Assembly (NCBI GenBank): GCA_004352715.1
Contig: SCFE01000069.1
Span: 1,375,104 to 1,423,191, forward strand
From: Hofstenia miamia
Taxonomy: Eukaryota; Xenacoelomorpha; Acoela
Length of the DNA: 48,088 nt
Direction of reading: 5' to 3'
In this document: positions 22,836-34,583 of the stretch, piece by piece
Numbering within the stretch: the stretch's first letter is position 1
Layout of the letters: each line of letters begins with the position of its first letter
Made by a program: the position numbers and the translations under genes
Notes under the pieces: generated by a model
What the model was told of the DNA's origin: nothing
Databases searched by the model: none
What the model saw: only the letters and a program-made list of their open reading frames with translations

Positions 22836-25005
22836 ACTAAAGGGGTAATCGCAAAATATTCCATCTACAAAAAAAATTGCAAATAATTCATTATAAGTTT
22901 AAATTATTATTTTAAAATGGCTTTCAAAATCTTCTTCGATTGATTTAACAGCTCAACAGACAAAGTCTAACAAGTTTAATATAAATCAGATAATAATAGC
23001 AAACAGCCCTTAGTTGCCACTTCAATTTCTAGATTAAGTGCTAGGATGACCATTAATTTAATTTTGAGTCCATAAATATTGATATCATTATATTTTTCTG
23101 TAATTCTCTATATTTCTCAATGAATAGATGCAATCACTTGTACAATTTTGGATGCAATATCAATTATAGTTAGAATCTTTGTAGCAAATTGAAAAATAGT
23201 AAAAAAATTAAGTTTGGTAATAGTAGCAAATAAACGAATTGTCCTGACAATGAAAATATGCATTAAGGTTAGCTTCAAATTTAGCATAGTTTAATTATTT
23301 GGCCAGATCTTCAAAGTTAATATTTTCAGCTTATCTACCAACGCCATACAACTTGACAAAATGTGTTTTGTTTCTTAAAAAAAGTATAAAGCATTAAAAC
23401 TGGAAAAAGTAATTACTGAAAAAGGGAAATTGACCTCATGTCTTCTTTTGTAATTCGAACAAAAAAGTGAATGTTTTTTCCAAAAATTTAGCAAAATGTT
23501 ATTCAATTGGTCAAAGCTTCTAGTACAATAGACTATGTTCAACTAAATTCAATAATACTGTTTACCAGGTTTTCAATTTCTTCATGGTTCTTATCGAACA
23601 AATGGAAAATAATACTCTTACCTACTTGAACTGCGCTAGTAAAAAATTCTAGTTTATTTTAAAAGCCAAGTGTTGTGCATTTAGCTTTGGCTTGTCTTGT
23701 CTTTGAGACAAAATATAGTTCCTTAAAATGTTGTAGAGAGGGTGTTCGGCGACCTCTCAGATGACTTTAGACCAAAAGCAATCTAATAATTATGTGCCTG
23801 TTCAAAGAAGAAGTTTAAAGTAAGAAATAAACAAGGACAATTTATTTTAAATTATCCTTGTAAGCCTGTCGCATGAAGTAAAAATATAACAATTAAGCGT
23901 AAATAGACAAGCCTCCCAACAGCAATGATGTTAGCAGCTGCAAGTTGTTCAAGAAAAAAATACACAAGGGCTGCTTAAAACAGCACATAAAATTACCTAT
24001 ATTAGCATATTATCTGTATTGTTCACACCCTATCAATGTGTTTCAATCCCCTTAACAGTCTATCAGGACACACACGAATTCAGAACAGTACTGTAATCAT
24101 TGAAAATTATAATTACAGCGCCAATTAATAAACAAATCCCATTAATATACGGTGATTTAATATATACCTTATATTTTATATTTGTATTCCCATGTCATGA
24201 ATATTCATTCTTTAAAGTCATTTCAAAATTGTTTTATGTGATTCGCGCATTTATATCTTGTCATTTTTCGCTCTTTATCAACTTCGAGAATCAATGATCA
24301 ACATTTCATTTGATACAATTTTAAAAACCTTTACAAAACACCGGGTATTTATAACATTAGATGATTTTATCGTGGTTAAGTTGACGGCTTGCAGTCATTT
24401 TTTACGACTGCTTTTATTCGTGTTTATATTTGTTTTTTGTGTGTTACATGTTTTGTAGATGTGTCATCTATTTTACAATGCGCATCAAAGTTTCGGGGTG
24501 ATAGTTTCTTTCACAGTACATTGCTTTACTTCTAACTCTATTTAAAAGCAATGTTATTGCCTCTTATCCACTGGCGTACACAGGGGTCATGGTTGAATGT
24601 CCTCAGATATGCCTTTCAAAACTGATTTTGATTGGTTAAATCGTAAACATTAAAATCTTTAAAACAAAGTCAAGAACTGGATTTTTGCAATACTTGTCAA
24701 GGCCATCAAAAACCAGTGTAATTACAGCTTCTATCTATGCAATGTCAAAACTTATCTAGGGATTTTTAATCTATTCCATCTGAAGATTAAGTAAGACAGT
24801 ATCAAAGCTGTTAACAGCAAAATCAACAAGAATAGATACTAAATTTAAAATTCTAGGACAAGAATTTTCAAGTCAAATCGATGACAAAAATACAGTTTTG
24901 AAACAGGAAGTCGATGTATATTATGTTAAGTGATTTTGAATCAACAATGGCTTATTGAACAAGTAGATAATTGCTTCTGTAATCAGAACCTCACAGCCTT
25001 GTTGC
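22836..25005. other. AT-rich sequence without a recognised gene
   Basis: Two overlapping 65-codon frames near 24.1-24.46 kb are phenylalanine-rich and look like chance. No exon, TE protein or shared repeat was noticed. Confidence 0.45.
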
Positions 25006-25092
25006 GGGGCAATATTCTACTGCCGCAACCCATTCCGCACCGCAGATAAAAAAGGTGGCTCCACCCGCAAATCCCCGCCCCGCAAGAACCAA
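25006..25092. repeat. GC-rich CCGCCCCGC island
   Basis: GCGGGG and CCCCGCCCCGC words with inverted partners in an otherwise AT-rich region. Fourth island of this type in the window. Confidence 0.55.
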
Positions 25093-25534
25093 ATTAATAA
25101 AATCAAAAAATGTAATAGTGCATATAAATAGCCGAGATTAATTGTCGCAACTATCAGCTTTACACCTCCGTATTCTCTGATAATACTATGAAGAATTTAA
25201 TTGTTTCTTAATGAAAACGAAATTTTAATTGAAAGTATTTAATACTTTCAGGCACTTCCGCACAAAAAAATTTTAACACCAATGATCAGCTTTTCAAAAA
25301 AAAAAAAACTTTAGGAATTTAAAATTCAAAAGTTTGACTTTTTAAACTGTTCCTAAGTAGTGTTCAGACCTACTGTAAAAGAGTGACACAATTAAAAATC
25401 TGACTTTATTGTACAATAGTTTATATCTAATTAAAAAATACTATGCTTAATACAAAATATAACCAATTTGTTAACAGGTTGTTTGTAGCATGCAAAATAA
25501 TTTAGAATAATAAAGTTCACAATCCCCAATTTTT

Positions 25535-27332
25535 ACGTCTTGATTAAATCAGTTCTTGAATTGTTGTTTTCGAGAATTGCTAAACTTTGTCAGACCATTG
25601 GCTAACATGGGTATACCATTAACAAAATTTAATTTTCAGTCAGAATGATGGATACCTTCGTAATATAGTTAAAATCAATAGCAAGACGTTTTTACTTTTG
25701 ATCTCAACCAGATTGAACACAACAAACCACTGATTTGGAGTCTGTGAACACTTTAATAGTAAGCCATTGACCAATAATAGTATAAATAATATGTCGAATA
25801 TGTCCAATACATCAACTAACACTATTGTTTCTGCTGATCGCATGCTACTGGCAGGTTACTGTAACATTTTCGAGGACCAAACTTTCAAATCGGAACGCTA
25901 GAACAACATGAATTAGCCCCAGCTTAGATTGCTAAAAGACGTGTCAGAATATAAATCTAGTGAATTATTATGCGAACTCCTGGTGAATGTCAAAAATTGG
26001 CTTTCATGTTTCAAAGAACGTATCAATTTTTTAACTATTTGAAGTCAAAATTCAATTGGAGAACAATTTTGTGATAGCATCTCTGTAACTTCAAAACTAA
26101 TGTCAGTATGACTAACACCTGATATCCCCAAAGCAGTTTGCCAGTTGCAGTACAATAATTCGATAAGACATCAATTTCACATAACTTATTTATGTAATCT
26201 TCCTGAGAAAAATCAAAACTTGCTATGCCTTCAGAAACTGTGTTGTTTATATGACAAACAACAGCTTTGCTGATAGTGAAATCTTCAAGAACGAGAAGAT
26301 CATCAATAATAACTGAATTGATATGAGAATTTCTGCCAAAAACCAACTGAAACTTTGGATATCCTTCACGATTTGGCATGCAGTTCTTTGCATATGTAGA
26401 AATTTTAATAACTTCTTGAATTCTGGGAAAACGTTTCTCCCATAAATATCCTAACAAAAGTTTCTTTAACCACTCCATATTGCCTTTCAGCTACACCATT
26501 ACAAAAAGTTGAGTCAGGTGTTGTATTAAATTCAAAATTGTGTTTCTCACAGAAGTTAACAAAGCTATCAGATGCAAAGTTACCGCCATTATAAGCAAAA
26601 CTGGAAATAGATTAATACCTTTTCTGTTCAACACAACTCAAATACAGCCAGAACAAGTCCATCCCCAAAATTTGATTGAAATCTTAATTAAGCTCAGTAT
26701 ATAAAATAAGGCAGGGCGAAGTTTAGCCTTTTTGGTTTGCAAGCATATAAAACAGTTGGAATTTATTCTATCTAATGCAGCAAGATACAGATCTAAACCA
26801 GTTGACTGGAGAAATTTTAGCATTTTCTCCCCACTTTCATAACCAAACTGAATGTGTAACTTATTAAGTTGTGATTTGAAAATAAAACTGAGTTTATCTC
26901 TCTTATATCATCAAAGTCACATCCATTTTTACATAAATGAATTGCATAATGATCAGTTTTAGTATGATTAGATGTAATTTCAAATTTCCGTCAATCACAA
27001 TTTGATCTTTGTCGGTATCTATTATAGCGTTCATTTGCTTTAACGAGGGTTTGGAAATCAATAGGGGCAATGAGCCTAACACAATATGTACATTGATATA
27101 TCTATATTGCCTACCAATTATAACTGGAAGTACAACTTGGTATAAATCATTTTCGCACGACCAGCACCAAATACAAATGATGCATTAGATTTGCGTGTTT
27201 TAATGTTATTAATAGTTCAAACCACATTAGCCCACAAAAGTAAATAAAGTAAGTTGCACCAGTTTCATCACTATTTTCATTTGGGCTATTTTGATTTTCT
27301 TCTGCTCTGACAACAATGGTGACTACAGCCAC
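25535..27332 (-). mobile_element. Copia-type pol remnant: PR-IN-RNase H, RT core deleted
   Basis: Read on the minus strand. From 27.3 to 26.9 kb a retropepsin-like stretch carries ETGAT near the expected active site and, further on, LPLLISKPSLK and a TDHYAIHL tail. Integrase follows: a zinc-binding segment with LHIQFGY (second H changed to Y, about 26,845) and NCFIC (about 26,745), then core motifs MDLFW, YNGGNF in place of DNGG (second catalytic D lost, about 26,585) and NGVAER (about 26,495), then AKNCM and FQLVFGRN (about 26,340). RT survives only as its end, TDISFEV (about 26,100). RNase H follows with YSDTSFSN (about 25,945), SAETIVLVD (25,825), FTDSKSVV (25,745) and LANGLTKF (25,590). 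Frameshifts and stops are frequent. Integrase before RNase H is the copia order. Confidence 0.85.
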
Positions 27333-27701
27333 AGTTAATACAATTATTCAAGTGACTTTTATATTGATAAATAGCTAAGACATTGCAGCTTAAAATAACA
27401 CCAGCCCCTCAAAGAGTTGAAGCAAATGCTAGCAAGCTTAGCATTCATATTGATTTTAAGTTGGTAATGGAAATTAGAATTTCTTTATTATAAACATTAA
27501 CACCAATGCTGACTAGAGCCACAGTTAATACAATGATTCAAGTGACTTTTATATTGATAAATAGCTAAGACATTGCAGCTTAAAATAACACCAGCCCCTC
27601 AAAGAGTTGAGAGTTGAAGCAAATGCTAGCAAGCTTAGCATTCATATTGATTTTAAGTTGGTAATGGAAATTAGAATTTCTTTATTATAAACAATAACAC
27701 C
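27170..27701 (-). repeat. Duplicated block left of a gap (with a 190-bp tandem unit)
   Basis: The block from AATACAAATGATGCATTAG onward is repeated at 27713-28045 almost base for base (offset 543). Inside, a unit from about 27,305 to 27,495 is repeated in tandem at 27,495-27,701 (offset 190). It encodes the start of the copia-type protease region on the minus strand, so the same 50-odd codons occur twice. Confidence 0.9.
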
Positions 27702-27712
27702 NNNNNNNNNNN
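27702..27712. other. Assembly gap (11 N)
   Basis: Run of N between two near-identical blocks; the duplication may be an assembly product. Confidence 0.95.
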
Positions 27713-28045
27713 AATACAAATGATGCATTAGATTTGCGTGTTTTAATGTTATTAATAGTTCAAACCACATTAGCCCACAAAAGTAAATAAAGTAAGTTGC
27801 ACCAGTTTCATCACTATTTTCATTTGGGCTATTTTGATTTTCTTCTGCTCTGACAACAATGGTGACTACAGCCACAGTTAATACAATTATTCAAGTGACT
27901 TTTATATTGATAAATAGCTAAGACTTTGCAGCTTAACATAACACCAGCCCCTCAAAGAGTTGAAGCAAATGCTAGCAAGCTTAGCATTCATATTTATTTT
28001 AAGTTGGTAATGGAAAAGAGAAAGAATTACTTTATTATAAAAAAT
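27713..28045 (-). repeat. Duplicated block right of the gap
   Basis: Second copy of 27170-27500, differing by few bases over more than 300. Holds the protease-start codons again on the minus strand. Confidence 0.9.
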
Positions 28046-28294
28046 AACAAAAACATGCAAAAATGCCCAATTTAAATTTAATTTTCAATTTCAGAAGAAA
28101 TTTTAATAGAATAAACTATTAGCGGCAAAGCTAAGTGCTATAATGATGTTGATTTTGCCAGTAAAATAAAGGCGATTAATGATTATCAGAACAATATGTG
28201 GTAAGCCATAGCAATTTACTTGCAAGGATAGGATTCCTTATGTTTTTTAAGCACCCAAGAGTGAAAATTTAATTTGAACCAATTCATTTGAATG

Positions 28295-28812
28295 GCACAC
28301 GTATTTTTCAGTCAGACTGGTGAAGATAATGTTACTATATATACAGCTCTTTTAAGATTATCAATTATTGTTCCAGTATCGCGAACATTACATTAGAACA
28401 AAGCAAGAAGTTAGAAACCATTCATGTGTGCTTTAAGAGTTATATTTAGAGATTACAAATGTGTGATTTCTACTACAGCTGCCAATTGTGATTCATTCTA
28501 TAAACAATTTTAGATGTTTTGTGATCAGCTATAGATACAGATGCTAAAAATAATCACAGTTTCAGTATGCAATACTTACTATCAGGCATATAGCAAATAG
28601 TAGAAAATAGGTCCTTTTTTTAAAAAGTCAAGCATTCAGTCAGTGTCATGATTTGGATGCCATTGCTGCGCAAAGGCGGGCTGGTTTATGGTTTCTTCCA
28701 CCTAAACTCATATGGTTATTCGATATTACATTCAGATTAATTTCATAAAAATTATAATCATTGAGTTAATCACACTTTTAATTCATCTTCACAACTGGAA
28801 ATGTGTGATTCA
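28295..28812 (+). repeat. Direct repeat, right copy (partner at 22.3 kb)
   Basis: See the copy at 22275. Identity looks like roughly 80-85% with small indels, so the copies diverged long ago or were never identical terminal repeats of one young element. Confidence 0.75.
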
Positions 28813-29662
28813 CGTAATTTTTATAAAGGCTCAATAAATGTTGAGTTCATATTGTCAATCTAGATGTATCATACAGTATATAGCATGACTCAAACTGTGT
28901 TAAATAAGTATGAATGAGAAGCTTGCTGCAGAAAGACGTTGGAATTAAATATGATAAATGATCTTGTATAAATTAAAAGTGATTTCCAGAAGATAACAAG
29001 GACCATAATCAGTAACACACTTTGAATGTTCGAATTCAATGATTCATTGATTGTAAATGCCTAGGGTATTAAATAGCAACTAAAATAAATACCTACAATG
29101 CAATATTCGCTTTGTAATTTCATGCATACATATGGTAATGCCAAATGAAAGAAAGAGTTTGTCGTAAAAATGTTTAAAAATTGGTTTTAGACTTGGTTAG
29201 ATTATTGTTTAAAATTTAGTGATATTTTTTCTTGGGTATTAACGATTAGAAATTATGAATTTATCCGTTTTGGATATTTAGTTGATGCATATACAATATT
29301 TCAATTATTTCACTATCTCTGCGACTGTGGAAATAGGAAATCCAGTTGAAGTTGTAACTTAAGTTATGCTATATAAATAATATTTTACGAAGCAATTACT
29401 TATATTTTTTACATGCTAATATTACCAGAATTCTTTCTTCATCAATTCACCTAGCTTCACTTGTAATACCCTTTAGAAAATCTTGTAAAGCTAAGCTTAC
29501 TAAGTGAGGTTGAGCTTGTATTGTTACCAATAATGATTACATTCATGAAATGTAACTTGATTATTTTATTGTATCAATATGAATACCTTACTGGAAAAAA
29601 CACAGACAATGCAATACATTATTGTTTCGTACTTGAAGTAAATAATGTCAGTATATATTTAG
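28813..29662. other. Sequence upstream of the plus-strand Ig exon
   Basis: No signal-peptide exon, promoter or repeat was recognised. The open frame upstream of the acceptor at 29661 is intronic by the splice reading. Confidence 0.4.
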
Positions 29663-29998
29663 TGCCAAACAGAGCTCCCCCAGAAGTATCGATAAGACAT
29701 TATAGAGAAATTTTCGATGTGAAAGATACCGACACTAATTTTTATAGTGGAGACAATATTCTTTGTTATTTTGATGTAGACAATAAAAAAGAAGGAGCTG
29801 GTGTATTTCCAAAGTCGTACAACTCTCCTAACATGACGTACAATTGGAAAATAGGGGATCTGAAACAGAATGAAACGAAATTCAGCTTCACACTTTCTAA
29901 AATATCTGGGGATTATCAATGCACAGCATATTTCACAAGTTATGATTCACAATACAGCTGGAGCCTTACTAGTCACCAAATTCATATTGACGTGATAT
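29663..29998 (+). CDS. Immunoglobulin-domain exon (phase 1-1)
   Basis: An acceptor (TATATATTTAG|TG) and donor (ATAT|GTAAGT) bound 336 bases, a multiple of three, with phase 1 at both ends. This is the usual layout of one-exon-one-Ig-domain genes. The ~112 residues show the Ig core: first cysteine in NILCYFDV, tryptophan in YNWKIG, and the second cysteine in SGDYQCTAYF, an almost exact D/G-x-Y-x-C turn. The Cys-Cys distance and long C'-D region suit a V- or I-type domain. Two N-glycosylation sites (NMT, NET) fit an extracellular place. It could follow the signal-peptide exon at 19,324. Downstream the intron is the left arm of the inverted repeat; no further plus-strand exons were found before the window ends. 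A cell-surface or secreted Ig-family protein is inferred; the member is not identifiable. Confidence 0.8.
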
Positions 29999-31863
29999 GT
30001 AAGTATTATCAAATTCAATCTGAATTATATTTATTAAATGTAAATTTTCAAATTCTGCTTCTCTGATTGTAATTGTAAAAACACATGAATAAGTTTTTCA
30101 AATTATATATAATGCAATGAGGTTTTTAATATACCTCTTCTCTGACTGTTATTGTGAATAACATGTACTGAATAAGTTTACGTCCAAATCTCTAAAAACC
30201 AACGGATTGCAAATACCTTTTGTAAAACAGTAAAATATAGTTGATTATTCTATCAGCATCCATCGTTTTTGTATAAACATTTTAGAGCTTTTAGAATGAC
30301 ATAAGAAAGTGAGTATTAAATTCATTTTCACAATTTCAAAATCTATGCAAATATATAAAGTGATTTCCATAGTTGAAATTTCTTGAAAATCATTGATGAA
30401 GATTCAACAATTAAAGAAATTGAATTAAATTGTTGAATTTGATTGAAGTATCTTTAAAGATAATAATGATTTCGTCATTATGTCAAAACTATAATTTACA
30501 ATCACTTACAATTACAATCTGTAGCTATTTACTTTTGATAATTTATTCTTAGTATAATGTTTATCTGATTACATGTAGTATGTTAATTCTCAAGAAATGT
30601 TCATGCTTCTCTAATTTGAGTTTATTTGCTTAACTACAATTAGTTGATGCTAGATCACTAAGTCAATATAATTTGGTTCATGCTAATCTTATACAATCCC
30701 TGATTATGCTCAAGACCATGGAAAAAAACGACTATGATAATGGATTTGTTTGTTTATCTAATTCTTTCTATTTTAATAAAGAAAAATTTTTATACCTATT
30801 TGAAAATGTAAGTTATTTGTTATTTACTACACAATATTAGTCATCAAAAATTGGAAAAATTATGCCACAAGCTATTGCCATACTAAATTTTTTTCAATGA
30901 ATTCACTTTATTAAGAAACAAATGAACTATCTACTTAAACTTGTATGGAAAATCCTTTTTAGAAATAGTAATGAATTATACTGCTATGAATTTAAACAAG
31001 CTTAAAAAGCAAGAGCTTTCAGATATTAACCTAAACTAAATCAAAGATTAATAAAAATTGAATAACTCCTAATTTCTACCTCAAGCAATGAAAATCAAAC
31101 TCCCCAAGTCAAAAGCCAATGTGTAACACATTCTCAGTTTCAAAGTTTCAAAGAAGCACTTGAAAACAAACTTGATTTATTTTGAAACATCTTGGAATAA
31201 TTTACTGAAACCCAACAATCCAACAACTATTCAAATAAACCAGCTTCAAATAGAGAATGATAACATGACTTCTTGTCACAACCGACAACAGCAAAGCCAA
31301 GAAGAAGGCGCCTCTCAAATAATGCTCCTTCAACAACAACACCACAACTAATTTTCAACACTAAGTCTTAGGAGAGAGTAAAAATTTTACCAAATGAGCC
31401 AATAAAAAACAAAATTTAACTTACAAAAGAAACCACAATATTTTACAAGGAAATTCAATATCCAAGCCCAAACTTTCAATGAATCGTTGATGTTATTAAA
31501 GATCTATCTAGTCCAGCAAAATGGAACTAAATTTAACAGGCTAACACAACAACCTTTATTTCTAGAGGATAGATCAATACAGGTCTATTTATATCTGGAT
31601 GGACAAACAAAATCTTATTATATCAAACTATTGCAGATCAGTTCAACAATGAATATACACAAAAGCAGTGCAGAATGCAGCTTTTAATTGCAAAATGACA
31701 AAAAATGAGGACATCATAAATTAAATTTATAAAGTCAATCAACTCAATCTAGCTCAATAGGAATATGAAACAACATTTGGAGAGTAAATGTTACATTGTC
31801 AACAATATGCAGGCATAGTGAAAGACACAGTGATAAAAATACATAATGTCAATTTCAAGCAAA
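29974..31863 (+). repeat. Inverted duplication, left arm
   Basis: Reverse complement of 45683-47908. It begins in the last 25 bases of the Ig exon, covers the following intron and ends at a (TA)n tract; the other arm likewise starts at a (TA)n tract. In 31,480-31,690 I count about one difference in 120 bases, while the outer part near the exon is only about 75-80% similar. The right arm has an extra ~330 bases at about 47,083-47,410. Spacer between arms is about 13.8 kb. Confidence 0.9.
31150..31800 (+). pseudogene. Decayed coding-like region in the left arm
   Basis: One frame, broken by the same stops in both arms, reads QPTTAKPRRRRLSNNAP, then a lysine-rich stretch and finally GWTNKILLYQTIADQFNN and EYTQKQCRMQLLIAK. 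The last part has the spacing of a Myb/SANT-like DNA-binding domain (tryptophan, then IA, then a QCR helix), a type common in transposon-associated proteins. The shared stops show the loss predates the duplication. Identification is tentative; the rest is not recognised. Confidence 0.35.
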
Positions 31864-32907
31864 TATATATATATATATATATANNNNNNNNNNNNNNNNN
31901 NNNNNNNNNNNNNNNNNNNNNNNNNNNNNNNNNNNNNNNNNNNNNNNNNNNNNNNNNNNNNNNNNNNNNNNNNNNNNNNNNNNNNNNNNNNNNNNNNNNN
32001 NNNNNNNNNNNNNNNNNNNNNNNNNNNNNNNNNNNNNNNNNNNNNNNNNNNNNNNNNNNNNNNNNNNNNNNNNNNNNNNNNNNNNNNNNNNNNNNNNNNN
32101 NNNNNNNNNNNNNNNNNNNNNNNNNNNNNNNNNNNNNNNNNNNNNNNNNNNNNNNNNNNNNNNNNNNNNNNNNNNNNNNNNNNNNNNNNNNNNNNNNNNN
32201 NNNNNNNNNNNNNNNNNNNNNNNNNNNNNNNNNNNNNNNNNNNNNNNNNNNNNNNNNNNNNNNNNNNNNNNNNNNNNNNNNNNNNNNNNNNNNNNNNNNN
32301 NNNNNNNNNNNNNNNNNNNNNNNNNNNNNNNNNNNNNNNNNNNNNNNNNNNNNNNNNNNNNNNNNNNNNNNNNNNNNNNNNNNNNNNNNNNNNNNNNNNN
32401 NNNNNNNNNNNNNNNNNNNNNNNNNNNNNNNNNNNNNNNNNNNNNNNNNNNNNNNNNNNNNNNNNNNNNNNNNNNNNNNNNNNNNNNNNNNNNNNNNNNN
32501 NNNNNNNNNNNNNNNNNNNNNNNNNNNNNNNNNNNNNNNNNNNNNNNNNNNNNNNNNNNNNNNNNNNNNNNNNNNNNNNNNNNNNNNNNNNNNNNNNNNN
32601 NNNNNNNNNNNNNNNNNNNNNNNNNNNNNNNNNNNNNNNNNNNNNNNNNNNNNNNNNNNNNNNNNNNNNNNNNNNNNNNNNNNNNNNNNNNNNNNNNNNN
32701 NNNNNNNNNNNNNNNNNNNNNNNNNNNNNNNNNNNNNNNNNNNNNNNNNNNNNNNNNNNNNNNNNNNNNNNNNNNNNNNNNNNNNNNNNNNNNNNNNNNN
32801 NNNNNNNNNNNNNNNNNNNNNNNNNNNNNNNNNNNNNNNNNNNNNNNNNNNNNNNNNNNNNNNNNNNNNNNNNNNNNNNNNNNATATATATATATATATA
32901 TATATAC
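31864..32907. other. (TA)n tract split by a 1,000-N assembly gap
   Basis: TA run to 31883, exactly 1,000 N (31884-32883), then TA to about 32907. A round 1,000 suggests a placeholder of unknown true size. Confidence 0.95.
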
Positions 32908-33276
32908 ATACATACATATATATATTTAAAATTCTAATGCAAGCAAAAATAGAAAATATGCTACATTCATAAAACAATTTAGCAGTAGTGCAAATGAGGT
33001 CCAAAAGTCATGCCCATTAATGTTTTCAGCAAAAATCGTTAATATTAATCAATTTATGCCTATATTTAACATGTGAGTTAATGGAAAAGACTTTAAGGAT
33101 TATTTCACAAAGAAAATTATAGAAAATATTTAATGCCACTAAAAAGTATTTATACATGCAAAATAATTTTGACCTAAATCTGAATCCTGATTAACATAAA
33201 ATTTATGGTAATATTTGTAGGCATTGCTTAATGTAGGAACCAATTCCATTTAAGAATAATATTTTTTACTTACAGT
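32908..33276 (-). repeat. Diverged copy of the intron downstream of the Ig exons
   Basis: Blocks such as GTTTTCAGCAAAAATCGTTAATATT and TTGTAGGCATTGCTTAATGTAGGAA match 34,315-34,345 and 34,527-34,555 (offset about 1.3 kb), in the same order. It marks a further repeat of the Ig exon unit. Confidence 0.7.
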
Positions 33277-33310
33277 AAACAACTATTTCTGTCATAACAG
33301 CATGGAACAA
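33277..33310 (-). pseudogene. Remnant of an Ig exon 3' end with splice donor
   Basis: On the minus strand ATGACAGAAATAGTTGTTTACT is followed by GTAAGTA, matching the end of the exon at 34,584 (CAAATAGTTGTTTATT|GTAAGTA). Upstream the resemblance to the Ig domain is lost, so only the last ~30 bases and the donor survive. Confidence 0.6.
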
Positions 33311-33380
33311 TGGAAACAACAAAAGTGTTTGTAATGAATAACAAATATTTCACAATCCAAGTTCATTAGGGGTCCATAAA

Positions 33381-33744
33381 TATAATTATAGAAAATTACG
33401 CAAATTTAGCAATAATGTTGTAGGAATCAATTACTCTGTGTTAAAGAAAATTTAAAAAAATATTTTAATATAAATGTGCAAAGTTTGGCAGTAACATTAA
33501 TCTTTTGAACTTGGAAAACTACTANNNNNNNNNNNNNNNNNNNNNGTGCGCGTGTTTTCTCTATATCCCAAATCTATAGACTCTTTGAACACAGTAATAT
33601 AATTATAGAAAATAACGCAAATTTAGCAATAATGTTGTAGGAATCAATTACTCTGTGTTAAAGAAAATTTAAAAAAATATTTTAATATAAATGTGCAAAG
33701 TTTGGCAGTAACATTAATCTTTTGAACTTGGAAAACTACTAGAC
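33381..33744. repeat. Direct duplication around a 21-N gap
   Basis: 33381-33524 and 33599-33744 are nearly identical, with 21 N (33525-33545) and about 50 unique bases between. This is typical of overlapping contig ends that were not merged, but a true duplication is possible. Confidence 0.9.
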
Positions 33745-34583
33745 GACATTCTTAGTTAAAACGCATAGTAAATTGTCATATTTTATAAAAATTCAAGTCC
33801 TTCATAAAATGTAAAATTCTAAACGAAATTTACAATATAAATTTCAGTTTATTCTTACAAATAAATTTTATAAATCAGTATACTGTGGTTTGAGTTTTAA
33901 TAAATTCATGCCTCAGTTATTAATTTAAGAATTAATGTACAGTGTATAAAAAATTCTGAAGTATAAATAAACAGCACACTTAATTTACTACAAATTTAAC
34001 ATGTTCATGCAATTAATAAGAAATTTCAATTTACAATCAAGAAATAAGAAGTTATAAGTCTCTATGCTGATTCCTTGATCCAGTGAAATGAAAAATCAAA
34101 CAATGCAAAAACTGAACTTAAAATAGTAACATATTAAATATGAATTGTACTGGTATTCAGATAGAATTACTCCTGAAGTGAAAAAAATATTTTTAGTGTT
34201 ATTAAAGAATTTTAAAAAATAGAAAATTACAAATTTTGTATTTAAATTTGCAATGTCAGCACAAAATTTCTTTGTAGTAATGCAAATGATTTCCAAATTC
34301 ATGACAGTATATATAATTTTCAGCAAAATTGTTAATATTCATGCATTTACTCATATATTTGATATACGTAGTTTTATAGGAGGCATTTGAAGGTTGTTGA
34401 ACAAATGAAATTTTGTGAAAACTAAGACTAGTGCCTTCAAATGCCGCTGCTGCGTAGTTATACATACACAAGCAATATTTTCAACTAAATGTAAAAAGAA
34501 GAAGAAAGCATATATGCATTATGTTTGTAGGCATTGTTTAATATAGAAAAGAATTCCGTTATAGAATAGTATTCAATACTTAC

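Noticed and set aside
29659-29919. 86-codon minus-strand frame
   Set aside because: Shadow of the plus-strand Ig exon, which has cysteines, tryptophan and splice sites.
31788-33004. Open frames of 350-400 codons
   Set aside because: Almost entirely N and TA-repeat codons (IYIY/YIYI) across the 1,000-N gap.
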